Shown piece by piece: positions 1-12,148 of a stretch of DNA of 64,000 nucleotides (positions are counted from its first letter, which is position 1; each line of letters starts with the position of its first letter). The notes under the pieces were generated by a model that did not search any database, had not been told where the DNA came from, and saw nothing but the letters and a program-made list of their open reading frames with translations. The DNA lies in the NCBI GenBank assembly GCA_020080175.1, contig JAGHQL010000074.1, positions 8,520 through 72,519 of the forward strand, in the 5' to 3' direction. The stretch comes from Glutinoglossum americanum. Its lineage: Eukaryota; Ascomycota; Geoglossomycetes; Geoglossales; Geoglossaceae. A program made the translations under genes and the position numbers.

Positions 1-78
1 GACATGTTGCGGTGCATACACAAGACCCCTCCCCACCCCCCCCCCCCCCTCCCATCGCGCCTCAGTAAAAATGCCCTC

Positions 79-1484
79 TCATATCTCCTCCTCCCAGATC
101 GATTCATCCGTCGGCAGCGCCGCCTCGAAATAACCTCGCCCCTCAAACCGCCTCCGCGAAAGTTCTAGCCGTGCTATTCTCCGTTTTATGAGAGTGATAT
201 AATCCCTCAAGGGAAAACCTTTCCCGGGCAAACGATGCGCATCCCGGACATTACGTAGTTCCTCCAGAATCCCACCGAGCATCACTGCTGACGACCTAGT
301 GACCCTCACCGCCGTGTTCGCGGAATCTCCCAATGCCGATAGCAATTCTATGTCTTCCTCGTAATTGGCCCTTACAACCTTCCCCTCTCCAGACAACCAC
401 TCCAACAGTGTAGCAAGTGCACCTCGCTCTGGCATTACACCCGTCCCACCGCGCCTCTCTTCCTTAGCGATGAGTTTGATATCGCCAAAAATCCCCCTAA
501 GAGCGAGCATATCCGCGAGAAGTCTCTTAGCGTCCGCGGCGACCGGGTCAATCTTCTCGATCATGGAGCTGACCACCCAATCAAACAGCTCATGGGCATT
601 CGTCTCCTCCTCTGCCGCCGGGTTATATAAGCGGCTCGTCACGCGCCAGAGATTGTTGAGGAGCTTCCAGCGTTGTTTCTGGCTCTTGCGAATTCGTCGG
701 AGGGATCTCTGTGCCGCTTCGTCGATTTCTATGACATCCCGAAGCATTGCGTCTATGTTGTGGCCGAAATCTAGGAGCTCCCTTCGGCAAAACTCGAGTT
801 AGTATTTGGCAATTTGCAATCGAGAGTCTCATACTCAGCTAGCTTCCCGGCGCCGTTAGCATAAAGAACCAATTTTTCCTCCAATTCCCTCTTAGAAGTC
901 AACAAACTGACCCGGACCTCCATCCCCAGGTCTCTCGCTACATCCTCACTCCTCATCATAAGTGCCCCTATTCTAGTACTTATCCCAGCAGAATTCACAA
1001 TATCCTTTAGTCGCTCCCGCGCCTGGTCGGCACTCTCAAAGTCAGTCACATCCAATCCGGTCGTTTTGACGCAGCGCGAGGGTAAGTAAAGAGTGGGTGA
1101 TAGAGCGCAGATAGCCTGTTCTAGTACGGCTGGCTGGCTGGCAAAGCCCATCGTCAGGTCGTTAGCACAGAATGTCATAACTGTCGCTACAATGCAGGTG
1201 ATAAAAAGGAATCCAAGGGGCCGCTTCAGCCAAAGCATCGAGCATTCCAGTACGAACACGATAAGGCGCACTGAGCAAACTGTGAGAGAAGCTGCTAGCT
1301 TCGTGGCATCCTGCCACAGTGGCTTCCAGCGGCGAGGAGTCACCGGCTCCGGAAACCAGGAGTCGCTAACAGACAACGAAGGCGTGGGAGAGAGACTGGA
1401 GAAGCTATCGTCGCATTCCGATTCCGACCGGCCCAGCTCTGGTTCCGAAGGGTCTGTATCTGAAGTTCGAAACATTGAGAACAT
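79..1484 (-). CDS. Uncharacterised fungal membrane protein, two exons, 450 aa
   Basis: Two exons, 1484-835 and 781-79, are joined across a 53-nt intron (834-782). The intron has a GTATGA donor, a perfect TACTAAC branch site and an AAG acceptor, and splicing restores one frame (LAE|ELLDFG). The ATG at 1484 is the first in the frame. The N-terminal ~58 residues are Ser/Pro/Glu-rich. Two hydrophobic stretches follow (about residues 62-84 and 88-108), consistent with a membrane hairpin or two-pass anchor. The remaining ~340 residues are charged and probably helical, with no catalytic motif I recognise. The gene structure is well supported. The product is not recognised, and localisation is inferred from hydrophobicity only. 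Confidence 0.75.
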
Positions 1485-2804
1485 GGATATTTAGAAATTG
1501 AGTAGAAATCTTGAGACATGGGAAGTAGAGCATACATATAGAGGTACCATAACGACATATTCACAGGACTTCCGGTCGGTTCCCTTGAGACAGGGAACAC
1601 CACCTGCCGGCCTTTGTCTGGAGAACAAGGACCATCTCGCAAATGCAGTCAGAGTGTCTAGAAAGTGCGGCGGCTTGAAAGAGACACCATCCGTTTGGCT
1701 TCTAGTTCGCTTGTTCAGAAAGCTGTTCCTTGCTGAAGAGTTAGCAGAGGTGGAAACCACCTCCAACAGCGAGGGCCCCGTTTGGCAGGGGGGTTCAAAA
1801 CACCATCTCGGGACCCCAAGACGGTTTATTGGTAAATCATAGGTAGCTGTTCTACCACTGCCGCAGATGATGAAGACTCAATGCATCCTCCCGTAACTAC
1901 CCATTCACAAAGAGCACGAAACGTATCAGGAGGCGTTCCCAAGACTTCAAGGATACATCGAGAGTGCTCCGATCTCAATAGTTTCTTAGGCATACCCAGC
2001 ACCACATAGTCGCGATGTCCGGCAAGGAATCTTTTTCATAATTATTTCCATAGCACCACTGCGCAGCAAGCCCAGCAGCCAGCAGGGTCGGAGGAGGAAT
2101 GCCAGAGCGCATGTTGGACTCTGCTGTTGGAAGCAGGACGCCAAACACGAGGGTGTTTTCTCTGTTTCATTCAAAACAGAATTTCCATCTCGCCAAAAAA
2201 TCTCTACCAAACCAGGCTTGAATTAGAGGGGGGGGTTATTGCGCACGTGTTTTCGCGACGCCCTCGCGATTTTCGACAACTGTGATGCTTTATGCGCGTT
2301 CCCGCTAATTAGAAGATCACTCCTGTACTAGGATCTGACGGAAGGGAAAGGACAAAGACGTTGCATATCGTACATACAATACTTCCTACTTACTCCGTAC
2401 TTCGTGCCCTTAGCTATGTTCCGGCAATCCTCGATTATCCAACGACTGACTCTCCATTTTATATCGCACTACATACGACAGACGGCCCTGTGGCACAAGG
2501 GATCGCCAACCCTGCCCATCAAGGCCGGACAGTTAGCGGGAATCCCTTTCCTCCCATCGCTATTGCGGGTATGAAAGTAAACGGCTCCCCTGAAACCCTG
2601 CCAGCCCCTTTCGCAATATAATCGCAATTATAATCCTCTCACTTTCGATTCTTACACTCATTCAACACTCTGCTTTCTCTGAGATGAGTGCCATATAAAC
2701 GAAACAGGCGGGAGGTTGTGATCGTTGTTATAATTTCGTTTCGCCGCTTAACCAAGTAGGAGAGAGCTTTTGATGAAGGTATGGTCTTTATTAGCTATAT
2801 TAAG
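1485..2804. other. Intergenic, no gene seen
   Basis: About 1.3 kb between two minus-strand genes. Short open frames on both strands lack coding character, splice-compatible partners or family motifs. The segment must hold the promoter of the upstream minus-strand gene and the 3' end of the NACHT-ankyrin gene. No tRNA or repeat was recognised. Confidence 0.5.
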
Positions 2805-3970
2805 CTATGACATCAGTAAGGCTATAGCGGCCTCATGCCCCCCCTCCATGGCAAACGATAACGGCGTCCGGCCACTGTCATCTTTAGAACTTATATCGCC
2901 CCCCTTCTCGAGCAATAGTTTCATCACGGCCTCACGCCCTCCCCCTGCGGCATATGATAGTGGCGTCCGACCATAGGTATCTTTAGAATCCACACCGCCC
3001 CCTTTCTCGAGCAATAGCTCCACCGCCATTACATTCCCTCTCTTTGCAGCAAAGAATAGTGGCGTCCGGCCACCGTCATCTTTAGAATTCATATCGCCCC
3101 CCTTCTCGAGCAACAGTTTCATCACGGCCTCATGCCCCCTCCCTGCGGCTGCATACGACAGTGGCGTCTGACCATGGATATCTTTAGAATCCACATCGCC
3201 CCCTTTCTCGAGCAATAGCTCTACCGCCATCACATTCCCTCCCCTTGCAGCAAAGAGTAGCGGCGTCCGGCCACCGTCATCTTTAGAACCCACATCGCCC
3301 CCCTTCTCGAGCAATAGTTTCACCACGGCCCCATGCCCTCCCCCTGCGGCATATGATAGTGGCGTCCGACCATAGGTATCTTTAGAATCCACACTGCCCC
3401 CTTTCTCGAGCAATAGCTCCACCGCCATCACATTCCCTCTCTTTGCAGCAAAGAGTAGCGGCGTCCGGCCACTGCCATCTTTAGAATTCATATCACCCCC
3501 TTTCTCGAGCAATAGCTCCACCGCCATTACATCCCCCTTCTCCGCAGCAAAGAGTAGCGGCGTCCGGCCAATGTCATCTTTAGAATTCATATCGCCCCCC
3601 TTCTCGAGCAATAGTTTCATCACGGCCTCGTGCCCTCCCCCTGCAGCATACGATAGTGGCGTCCGACCATAGATATCTTTAGAATCCACATCGCCCCCTT
3701 TCTCGAGCAATAGCTCTACCACCATCACATTCCCTCTCTTTGCAGCAAAGAGTAGTGGCGTCTGACAATATCCATCTTTAAGATTCACATCGGCCCTCTT
3801 CTCGAGCAACAGCTTCACCACGGCCTCGTGCCCTCTCTCTGCGGTATATGATAGTGGCGTCCGACCATAGACATCTCTAGAATCCACATCGCCCCCCTTC
3901 TCGAGCAATAGTTTCACCACGGCCTTGCGCCCTCCCCCTGCGGCATACGATAGTGGCGTCCGACCATAGA
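2805..3970 (-). repeat. Tandem ankyrin-repeat array, 99-bp units
   Basis: About 12 nearly identical 33-residue ankyrin units encoded in 99-bp tandem repeats inside the NLR-like gene. Two sub-types are visible. One has the core GRTPLSYAAGGGHEAV.KLLLEK, the other GRTPLLFAAKRGNVMAVELLLEK. They largely alternate, giving a 198-bp higher-order period. One unit carries a single-residue insertion (AAAGRGHEA). The DNA similarity between units implies recent duplication or gene conversion. Confidence 0.9.
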
Positions 3971-6900
3971 TATCTTTAGAATCCATATCGACCCCCTTCC
4001 CGAGCAACAGCCTCACCACTTCCTCAAGCCCGAAATACGACCCCAACATCATATCAGTAAAGTTTTGAGGGTATCGGCCGTATCGAGCGGCAGACCAGTA
4101 CACCTGGAACCATGTCGAGAACCGCCCGGATCGAGCATCACATATATCAAGTGTCGATTTCAACATTGCCCTATCCTCCCTAATTTCAGCTTCACGGAAG
4201 TGACGAGCCCAGTGATTAGCCGCGTAGTCCAGGAAGACATGTTCATTAGAATATTTATTAACCAACTCCTTTATTTCATAGGGCTTAACCCCTACGGGGA
4301 GAGGATGACTTTCGAACACAGAAAACAGGAGGTACCAGATGCAGATCTTTGCGACGAGGAGATTCGATTCCCTTGGCTCCAGGGAATGTTGCCATTTCCA
4401 GCATGAATCAGCACGGCCGGCAGTCTGAACAGTCGCGCCCCCAGAAACCAAAAATTCCTTTGCTGTTTGATGGATGAGATAAATTTTTGAGTCTCTAATG
4501 CTCACGAAAAGACCACAAAGCTCTCTGACAATAACCGAGAAAGATTCCTTTGGGTCAAGATCAACCTCATCCACGGACTTGTCACCATCTTTAATCGACA
4601 GAGCCATGTTCATCTCCGCAAGGGTGAGGGGCCTGGCGGCGGCAACGACGATGTGGAGAAGGAGGAGCTTCTTCGCCCGGTCAATATCGGAGCCCGCCGC
4701 TAAGATTTTCTCGTAGGCATCAAAAACAGTAGTAGGTATAGTTTCGGTGACCTTCAGCAGCTTCTTCTCCGAAACTCTCACACTCTTTTCAAGTTCGGGG
4801 AAGATGAGCGCCACCCAAAGATAGGTTCGATTTTCAATTTTGTCAAGCCGCTTTTGAAGGGTAATATGTGCGCCATCTTCAATCCCACTCTCCCGCCTCA
4901 GCCTCCCAAATTTCCCTACCCTATCCTTAACGACCAAGCCAATCTCAGCACTGATGGCACCCATCTCGGTTTCATTCTCGCCCATCAGTTGGACAGACGT
5001 CAAATCCAAATTCTCACGTACAAATGCATCTCTGATCGCAGTATTTGGGCGACTTGTGACTATGAACTTCAATGCCACAGCTGCCTTCGAACTCGAGTAA
5101 AAGCTCGCTAGCTTCTTAATGAGTGGTATTCGAGTTGATTCTGCGCATTCGTCAAGTGCGTCTAGCACACAGATTATACTACCAGCGGACGGGGACGCTG
5201 CGATCTCCATGAGTATGCTCCAGAGAGTGTCGAATAGCTGGGGAAGCTTGTCCCCATTACGCTTGAATTCGGGGGTGGCGTATTTAAGCAGTGCGTTGTT
5301 CTGGGAAAAGAGTTGGTGCAAGAGTGCACAGAGAGCGTGGGTTGCGCTCTTGTTTTCTTCGCTGTCGTCCTTGAAGAAGAAATAGCAGATGTGTGTCGAC
5401 ATTATATTCTGGTAGTCGTTTATCAAAAACTTTGACAGTACTGACTTGCCACAGCCCGGGTCCGCAGTTACCAAAAGGAATGTTGAAGTTGGTTGATTCA
5501 GCCACTCTTGATACTTCCGATGTCTCAAAAACCACTCACAAGTCCCAGGCACCCGATCTGGATTTCTGTCTTTATTTTCTTCGTAAAGCGTAGTCCGGAG
5601 ACTCTTATGGCAACTAGATTCATCTGCGCTTCTGTACCAATCATCTTGCTTTTTAAGCTGCTCGTTAAGCCTGAGATTTTGGTTATCGAGGACATTCTCC
5701 ACAAGTCTCATGTGCGCGCGATTCTCTTCGGCGTCAATTGTCAGCGTGAGTTTCTCACAAACCGCCTCTAATTCCCCGATTTTCCCAAGGATGCCTTCCC
5801 AATTATCGGCTTTGACGGCATTTCTTGCTGTTTGAGAGGCTATGTTCCGACTGGATTGGCATGCAGCTCTTGCCTCAAACTCCAGTATATGGATATAAAG
5901 CTCAATGATTGCGCCTTCAAGATCTCCTTGAAGTGTAAACTCTCCTCCTTGAAAATATATTCGTTCAATTTCGGTGTATCGAGGAATTAACCTTGAGATC
6001 TTTTCGAGTCCATCAATCGCAGTCGTGCGCTGCATGTTATCATTCATGAACAACTGTAGCTCCAATAGTTAGTCTCTAGATATAATTGCTCGGATACCAC
6101 ACCCGACCGACCAGCTCAATGCGCAAGATATTATCAAAGTTGTAATACAAGGGGCGGCCTCCAAGGACGGCTGTCACATTACACCACATACATCCGGGAG
6201 AAACCCTATAACTATTGGACGCCCCTCCCCCAGAAAAAAACACGGTATCACGGTGCATAGGCTCAGGAGGGATCCCCATAAACTACAGACAAGCCCTCAA
6301 CCAGAAAAAGTAAGAACGGAAAGAAGAGGAGAGAGATGTGATAGGCAACTGTGGTATTCTGATAAACTTTTGTAGTGTCCGAATAGAAAAGTTGCGGTAT
6401 TCGAGAATCACACCTTTTTATAAGTGCCGAATATAGAAGCGTCTGTCACTCACCGAAAGCAACACGCACACCCCGGCCCAGGGCAACCCAATGTGAACGG
6501 GGCCCACGCTTGCTGCGGCGGGAACAAATGCCACCGCTACAAATTTGGCGATGCGATCAAGCCGATTCCTGACCCTCACAGACTTATTACCAAGGTCAAC
6601 CTTCCACTGCCTTCCTTCCATCTCTGACAGCTTTCTATTGACGAGCCTCGACATGTGCTCTTCCCTCTCTAGAGGGCTATCTAGATCATTTATCGACCCG
6701 ACTCCAGGCTCGGACATCAGCGTCTTCTTATATTCCTCAACGAGTTCTTTCTTCTCTTTGCATAATTCCTCGTAGGCCCGGTCCCAAAAGCTATTGCAGC
6801 GTTTGACATTCCCTTGTGGAACCTGTTGATCCCAATCAGCATCCATCCTGCATTCAACGTTGGTGAATCACAAACCTCGGAAAGACTCCCAAACCCTGGT

Positions 6901-7016
6901 TCCGCATGGTTTGCGAGATTCGACGGCGACGAGGACAGCTCTTTCGAAGTGTTCGCGACTTCTGGCCCTGCCTTCAGCCTTTTCAACTTCTCCTTCACTA
7001 GCCGCAGGGTCTCCAT
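2805..7016 (-). CDS. NLR-like NACHT NTPase with C-terminal ankyrin repeats (1254 aa)
   Basis: Three exons: 7016-6895, 6847-6454 and 6053-2805, with introns of 47 nt (6894-6848) and 400 nt (6453-6054; GTGAGT donor, GACTAAC branch, CTACAG acceptor). Frames join exactly to 1254 residues. The N-terminal ~300 residues resemble the NWD NACHT-NTPase N-terminal domain (WDRAYEEL near the start, then GLPWAGVCVLL). The NACHT domain has a P-loop GCGKS near residue 372 and a Walker B-like VLDALDEC near 470. The C-terminus carries about 12 ankyrin repeats (roughly 860-1254). Such STAND proteins are fungal innate-immunity or heterokaryon-incompatibility receptors; the repeats sense a ligand and the NACHT oligomerises. 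The ligand and effector output are unknown here. The 47-nt first intron has a weak donor (GTTTGG), so the extreme N-terminus is less certain than the rest. Confidence 0.88.
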
Positions 7017-7678
7017 CCCACCAGATATGCGCAAATCTGCTGATGACAGGTGTTCAAGCAAAGAGAGCTTCAATTGCGGGGTTCAACTCAAGCCCGAGGT
7101 GTAGAGTAGCCACGACAGCATTATAAGATACGCACTCTGCAAAGCATCAAATGATTCAACAAGCTGCAGTATGTGGATCCTGATTAGCAACTAATTGCCA
7201 AAAAGCACCTTCGCTATTCAGTGTCCAGCGTTTCTAAATTTTCCACATTCTCTCGGAGTTTTTCGTTTCTTTTTCGCAGCCCCACGCCACAGCCACTCCC
7301 CGCGCGAGACGCCCGCGTAAGTAACCACCGTTCAACCGCGAGGCTCTGCCACCAAGAATCGAATCGGCCTTATCAAAGGACCTTCTCCATTTTCTTTCAC
7401 CTACAAGGCAAGCCCGTAGGTGTGAGCGAACGAGGCAGACCGCGGGTTATTTTTACAAGGCGAGATCGTGGCTGGTGTGAGATAGATCGGCCAACGGCGC
7501 ATCGAGAACGATGGATCGGCAAGTGCGAATACGAGTATGAGACTCCGCCCCCAAGATATATCCGCCACCAGGAATGCATATAGAGGGAGAGAAAAACGCG
7601 TTGTTTCTTTTGGTCCACAGACGACGCTGCTGATTGTCCCGACTACATGTCAAAAGCTCATCTTTCTCAAATACCACC

Positions 7679-8335
7679 ATGATCTCCTCTGAGAAACCAC
7701 AATCCCCTTTCAACCCCAGCCAAACCTTCTACATAACCCCCCACTGCTCCTTCACTAAAAACATCCAAATCCTCGATCTCACCCCGCACCTCACGGTTCC
7801 CTACACCGACCCAACATTCCCTTCACACGCCAAACAAGTCGCCAAACAAATCGCCAAACAAGCGCAATTCCCTCCCTCCATCACCATACAAAAAGACAAC
7901 ATCTCCGGTACGCGATACTTGATCCTCGATCCGAATAAGAACGCAAACGACAACGAAATCGCAACCTGGAAAGCCTCCCACTTCTCCACCGGCCCTTCCC
8001 ACCTCACCTTCCCCGCTCAAAGCCCGCATTCCTCCCACACGATAACGCTCAGACCCCCCCGCAGATTCCTCTCGCGCAACGAATCCTTCGTCCACAACAG
8101 CGCCACTTACACGTGGGCCTACGAAAGCTGGATCCACCCTAGCAGGGTAGCGCTGTGGAGGGAGTTGCCCGGCGGCGGCAAGAAACTGTTGGCGAGGTAT
8201 TGGCAGGGGATAGACTGGAGAACAGGAGGGACGATCGTGGTTGAGGGGGAGGAGGTGGATGCGGTTATAGCGGTCGTGACATGTGTGGTGTTACTGAAGA
8301 AGAAGAGGCAGAGGAGGCTGGAGAGGAGTGGGTGA
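7679..8335 (+). CDS. Small LURP-one/tubby-like-fold fungal protein, 218 aa
   Basis: A single open frame from the ATG at 7679 (context ACCACCATGA) to the TGA at 8335. Upstream in-frame codons contain no other ATG. The sequence has alternating beta-like stretches, an internal KQVAKQIAKQ segment (~50-60) and a Trp/Tyr-rich C-terminal half ending in a hydrophobic beta-strand or helix followed by KKKRQRR. The layout (YLILD..., FxxRNESFVHNSATYTWAYESW) recalls the fungal LURP-one-related/tubby C-terminal fold. That is a structural impression, not a firm family call. There is no signal peptide. Function is unknown; in plants the fold is linked to membranes and defence, but nothing here supports that role. 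Confidence 0.7.
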   Translation: MISSEKPQSPFNPSQTFYITPHCSFTKNIQILDLTPHLTVPYTDPTFPSHAKQVAKQIAKQAQFPPSITIQKDNISGTRYLILDPNKNANDNEIATWKASHFSTGPSHLTFPAQSPHSSHTITLRPPRRFLSRNESFVHNSATYTWAYESWIHPSRVALWRELPGGGKKLLARYWQGIDWRTGGTIVVEGEEVDAVIAVVTCVVLLKKKRQRRLERSG

Positions 8336-9488
8336 GGGAGCGGGGGGCCCGCGAAGGACCGAGGGCGCGGTGGAATAGAGTAGAGAGACGGGATTATCCC
8401 CCTTACCACCTCACAAATTATGCATTACGAACGCCCTTTTTGTATTTTACCCTCCGATCGTTCTCAAAAAAACACACCCATCATGCTCACCATCCCTTTA
8501 CTTGGTTCATTCCACCATCCCCATCCCCCCTCCGGAGTTCACAGGAATTACGTCCAGCTAGAGGCTAGCCAGACCTATATACAAGCTTGCAAAAATAACA
8601 AGACCAAAAAAGAAAGAAAGAAAAGTGATGAGAGAACCAGGAACTAACGCCAAGTGGACCCCACCCAGCCTGGCGCCATAACCAAACTCGGCCATCCTCC
8701 CGATGGGGAAGCAGTCAGCATCAGTCGTATCGAGTACCCGCCAGGTAGTCAGTCACCCTTCTAACGCACCAACCCATCGACAAACACAGCCAATTCACAA
8801 CCCCCCCACCACGAGAGAGGTGAGAGAAAACCTCCGATTACGTTTTTTTTTTTTTTTTTTTTTTTTTTTCGCATCATGATTTTATTCCTCATGCCATAAC
8901 ATTCATAAAAAACCCAATACTCCGTGATATTTGCAACAAAAGCGAAAAAAAATCCAAAAAATACCAAACTCGACACGACAAAAAAGAACGAAGCAACAAA
9001 AGCAACAATGAAAGCCCCCCAACACACACACACACAAAAAAAAAAGATTACAGTACAAAAAACAAAAAACAAAACAAAAAACTCCTTCGCCTCCCCAAAG
9101 ACCAGACAGCAACCGCGACAGACTTTGAAAAAGCGAGAAAAAAGGATAAAAACGTGCCAAAAAAAAATGCAATGCAGAGCGATAGCCAAGAGCGTTGGAG
9201 TTGGAATGGGAAGAAAGAGGGGGAGGGGGTGTGCGTCAAGAAACACGCAACCCCCAAATTTTCTAGCCGCATCATGGGACGAGACGCCAGACAAGACAAC
9301 CCCACCCAGCGAGGAGGAGGAGGAGAGGCGTGGGAGGGAGAGAGAAAAAGAAAAAGAAAAAAGGGTTCCTAGATCTCTTATTTTCTTTTTCTTCTTTCCC
9401 CCTCTCTTCTCCAATGCAAATGCAAATGCAATCCGGACCCAAAAAAAAAAAGAAAAAAGGACGTCATCGTCCATTCTTTTCTCTCTCT
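8336..9488. other. Low-complexity intergenic region with a long T tract
   Basis: Between convergent genes. Contains a T run of about 27 nt (8843-8869), A-rich stretches, a short CA repeat near 9020 and GGA/AAG-rich tracts near 9310-9365. The long open frames here (for example 8761-9474 minus) translate to Phe/Lys runs and are artefacts of skewed composition. It presumably holds the 3' UTRs of the two flanking genes. Confidence 0.7.
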
Positions 9489-11612
9489 CTACATCTTCCG
9501 GCTCAGCGATCCCAATACGCCAACACTACCTACCCTCCCGCTAGTCTTTCTTACGCCGTTCACTCCTTCCCTAACTCCGGGCGTTTTATCGCCGCCCCTC
9601 CTGGGACTCGATCTCACCTTCCCCACGCCCAAGGTGCCGGACCCGCTTCCGGATTTCAGGGCCGCCGGTGTTTTTGGTCGCGAACTTGGGGCGGCGTCTG
9701 TGTAGTTCCCAGAGTCTCGTTCGGTGGTGTGTGTAGTATGCTGGAGGATGCTAGCTGTCGTCGTCGTGGCCGTGTAGCTGACGGCTCTCTTCTCTTTCGC
9801 GTTTGGGGATTGAGAGGGCGTCCGCTTCGTCGTCATCATCCGCAGTTGCCACTCTTCCTCGCTCTCGTTTCCTCCTCTGGAGGTACGGTGCATCGAGACC
9901 ACCTCCGTGTCTGGGCGTTCGTTCTGCTCATCTTCGATCCCAAAGTTCCCAGAGGCATTGCGGGAGTATGGGTGATGGCGGTCATGAATCCTACTAGTCT
10001 TTCTCGGTTGACCTGGGGTCGGCGCAGGTAAATTCTCATCTTGGTTGCTCACTGCAGAAGCCTCATTGTTGTTCACCTCACCGAGAACAGCCCGCTTCTG
10101 ACTTCTATTGGGAGGCGTTGAGGTTTGCCCATTGCTCACATATCTTAGCTTCGATGTGCTTGGTGTCTTGGTTGGAGTTGTCGGCTGAGCCGCCAGCTTT
10201 TCCTTCGCAGCATCCTCAAACCACCATTCTCGGAATGCACCCTGGTTAAGATGCAGCCAGTGTTGCTGTGGGCCCACGACCATACCTGGTCGCATAAACC
10301 GCATGAATGCTATGATCTCGTTCGCAGTGAACCCATGTCTGTAGATCAGATAGGCTCCGATCAGGCACCCGGTTCTGCCTAACCCGGCCTTACAGTGGAC
10401 GGCAACGCCTTTATGCTTCACAGTAATGGTATTGTGCGCAATTTTGATAAACTGCCTGACGAGCGGCAGGGGAGGACAGGTGCCGTCCTCAAAAATCATG
10501 TCCATGTGGTCGATCCCCAGGACAGTGAAGTAAGTCGACGAATAGAGCTGACTGTTGAGGCGTACCACCAGACCAATATTGCGGGATGTGAAGTGGGAAA
10601 GGACGTTCTTGAAAGGCTGGGGCAAAGTAGATTGTCTAAGAGAGGCAAGGCTGGTTGGTAGCATGGAGTATAGTGGCGATGATTGAGGGATAGCTTGAGT
10701 AGGTTCGTGCTTAGGTGACGCAAAAGCGAGGAAAGAAGGCGTGAGCCAATTGAAGTCTCCCATATCGACTCGCTCGTATTTCTCATACCTGGACATGTTG
10801 TCAGCAATTGGCCGATTATCAGCAAGTGTATTATCGATGGCACGCACTCTTCCAGACTAAAGTCTCGCAGCCCGCATAAACCTTCTTCTTTGGCCTTCCA
10901 AACTCCATACACGACGTCCTGTACATTGATCATATAGTCCGCCTGACTATATCCTGCATCCCTAAATGGCATCAACGGTGGATCGGCTTGTGCGATAGGT
11001 GCCAGAGCAAGATGCGGTGGCCAGTACTGAATCAGGACCATGTAGCACGCTAGGATGCATGCAGCATTAGCGCGACCTATGCATATAGTTAGCACATGCG
11101 ATATCTTCATAACCCATTCGACATACTCCGCGAATCGGCGTTACTCCAAAAGACTATGTGTCTGTCCTCATTGTCCGGATCCCCTAATATCTCATGTAGG
11201 TCCACAGCGAATCGGTACAGGTGTCCAATGTGCAATGGACCGAAATCGTGGTGGAATGCATTGTACAGCAAACTGTCATCAATGGAGAAGTAGATGGGAG
11301 GTAGCGGCTGCCGGGTAGGCCCAGGGGCTGGCTGCGACTTTGATCGTTTATGTGGAGTTCGGGGGGTAAGGCTATAAGGGAAAGGGGTTGAGGCAGTCGG
11401 GGGGTGGGTGTAAAAAGCGAGGTACAACCGGCCTGGATGTAACGTATCAGCTCGGTACGGCACAAAGGAACGTAGCCTCGATCTCGGCATAGCTCGTGAG
11501 CCCTGAAGCACAAACCTTGAATATACTCAATCACCTGTCCATAGCTAGTCACCGACGATGAAGAGGAAGCGGAAGGATGGGTCTTCCCAGGTGTCGCAGG
11601 GGAAGGAGACAT
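9489..11612 (-). CDS. cdc14: CDC14 dual-specificity phosphatase (643 aa)
   Basis: Four exons: 11612-11516, 11432-11127, 11076-10848 and 10788-9489. The introns (83, 50, 59 nt) have consensus ends, and the second has a TGCTAAC branch site. The joined protein follows Cdc14 throughout: VIEYIQGRLYLAFY near the start, FGPLHIGHLYRF, then the catalytic loop VHCKAGLGRTG (nucleophile Cys near residue 343, Arg near 349) and the downstream FMRPGMVVGPQQHWL. The C-terminal ~200 residues are Ser/Thr/Arg-rich and disordered, as is usual in the family. Cdc14 dephosphorylates Cdk sites at mitotic exit and in septation, acting from nucleolus, spindle and septum. PCC1 lies head to head 536 bp away and may share a promoter region. 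Confidence 0.95.
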
Positions 11613-12148
11613 TGCTGGGGAAGAAGGCGCTCTGCTCTGGATGTTGTTGCTGCGATCCGCGATATCCTAGGTTTCGAAGGAGCTTTGCACTGGAGTGGCT
11701 GTTTACAGAAGTCGTCGTCGCATGCACTCAGGAAGTATGTAGTCTGAGAGACAGATGATGAATAAAGTATACAGGGATACAGTCGCGTGTCAGTAAGAAA
11801 TAGCCCAAGAGAAAAGAATACTCTCTATTGATGATTATGCTGCGGAAGCGTTGGAGATAGCGGATGGAGAGATATGGTGGTTGTGCGGCATGCGGTATCA
11901 ATAAGGGTTGACGCGGACGGACTTTTGTCAACAAATGTTTTGGGCGGACCCCGGTCTCCCTTCCGAGAAAGACACTAGCGTTGGATCCCGGATGTTGTTG
12001 TTTTGTGTGTGGACGCTAAGATCTGTTGGCACGACAACCTCGTTAAGCCACACATCCGTCCGAGTAAGAGCCGCCCTGTCCGATGCTCCCAATCCAACTT
12101 GGCAATCATCCCGGGCCTGGTCTCTCGATCTGAATTCTATCCGCCATC

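Noticed and set aside
30-52. Poly-C tract at the window start
   Set aside because: A simple homopolymer-rich stretch without further repeat structure. Most likely a 3' flank low-complexity tract.
4065-5771. Plus-strand open frames opposite the NACHT domain
   Set aside because: They are antisense shadows of the strongly supported NLR-like gene and carry no motif of their own.
8761-9474. 237-codon minus-strand open frame
   Set aside because: The translation is dominated by Phe and Lys runs from T and A tracts and short repeats, with no domain. It lies where two 3' UTRs should be.
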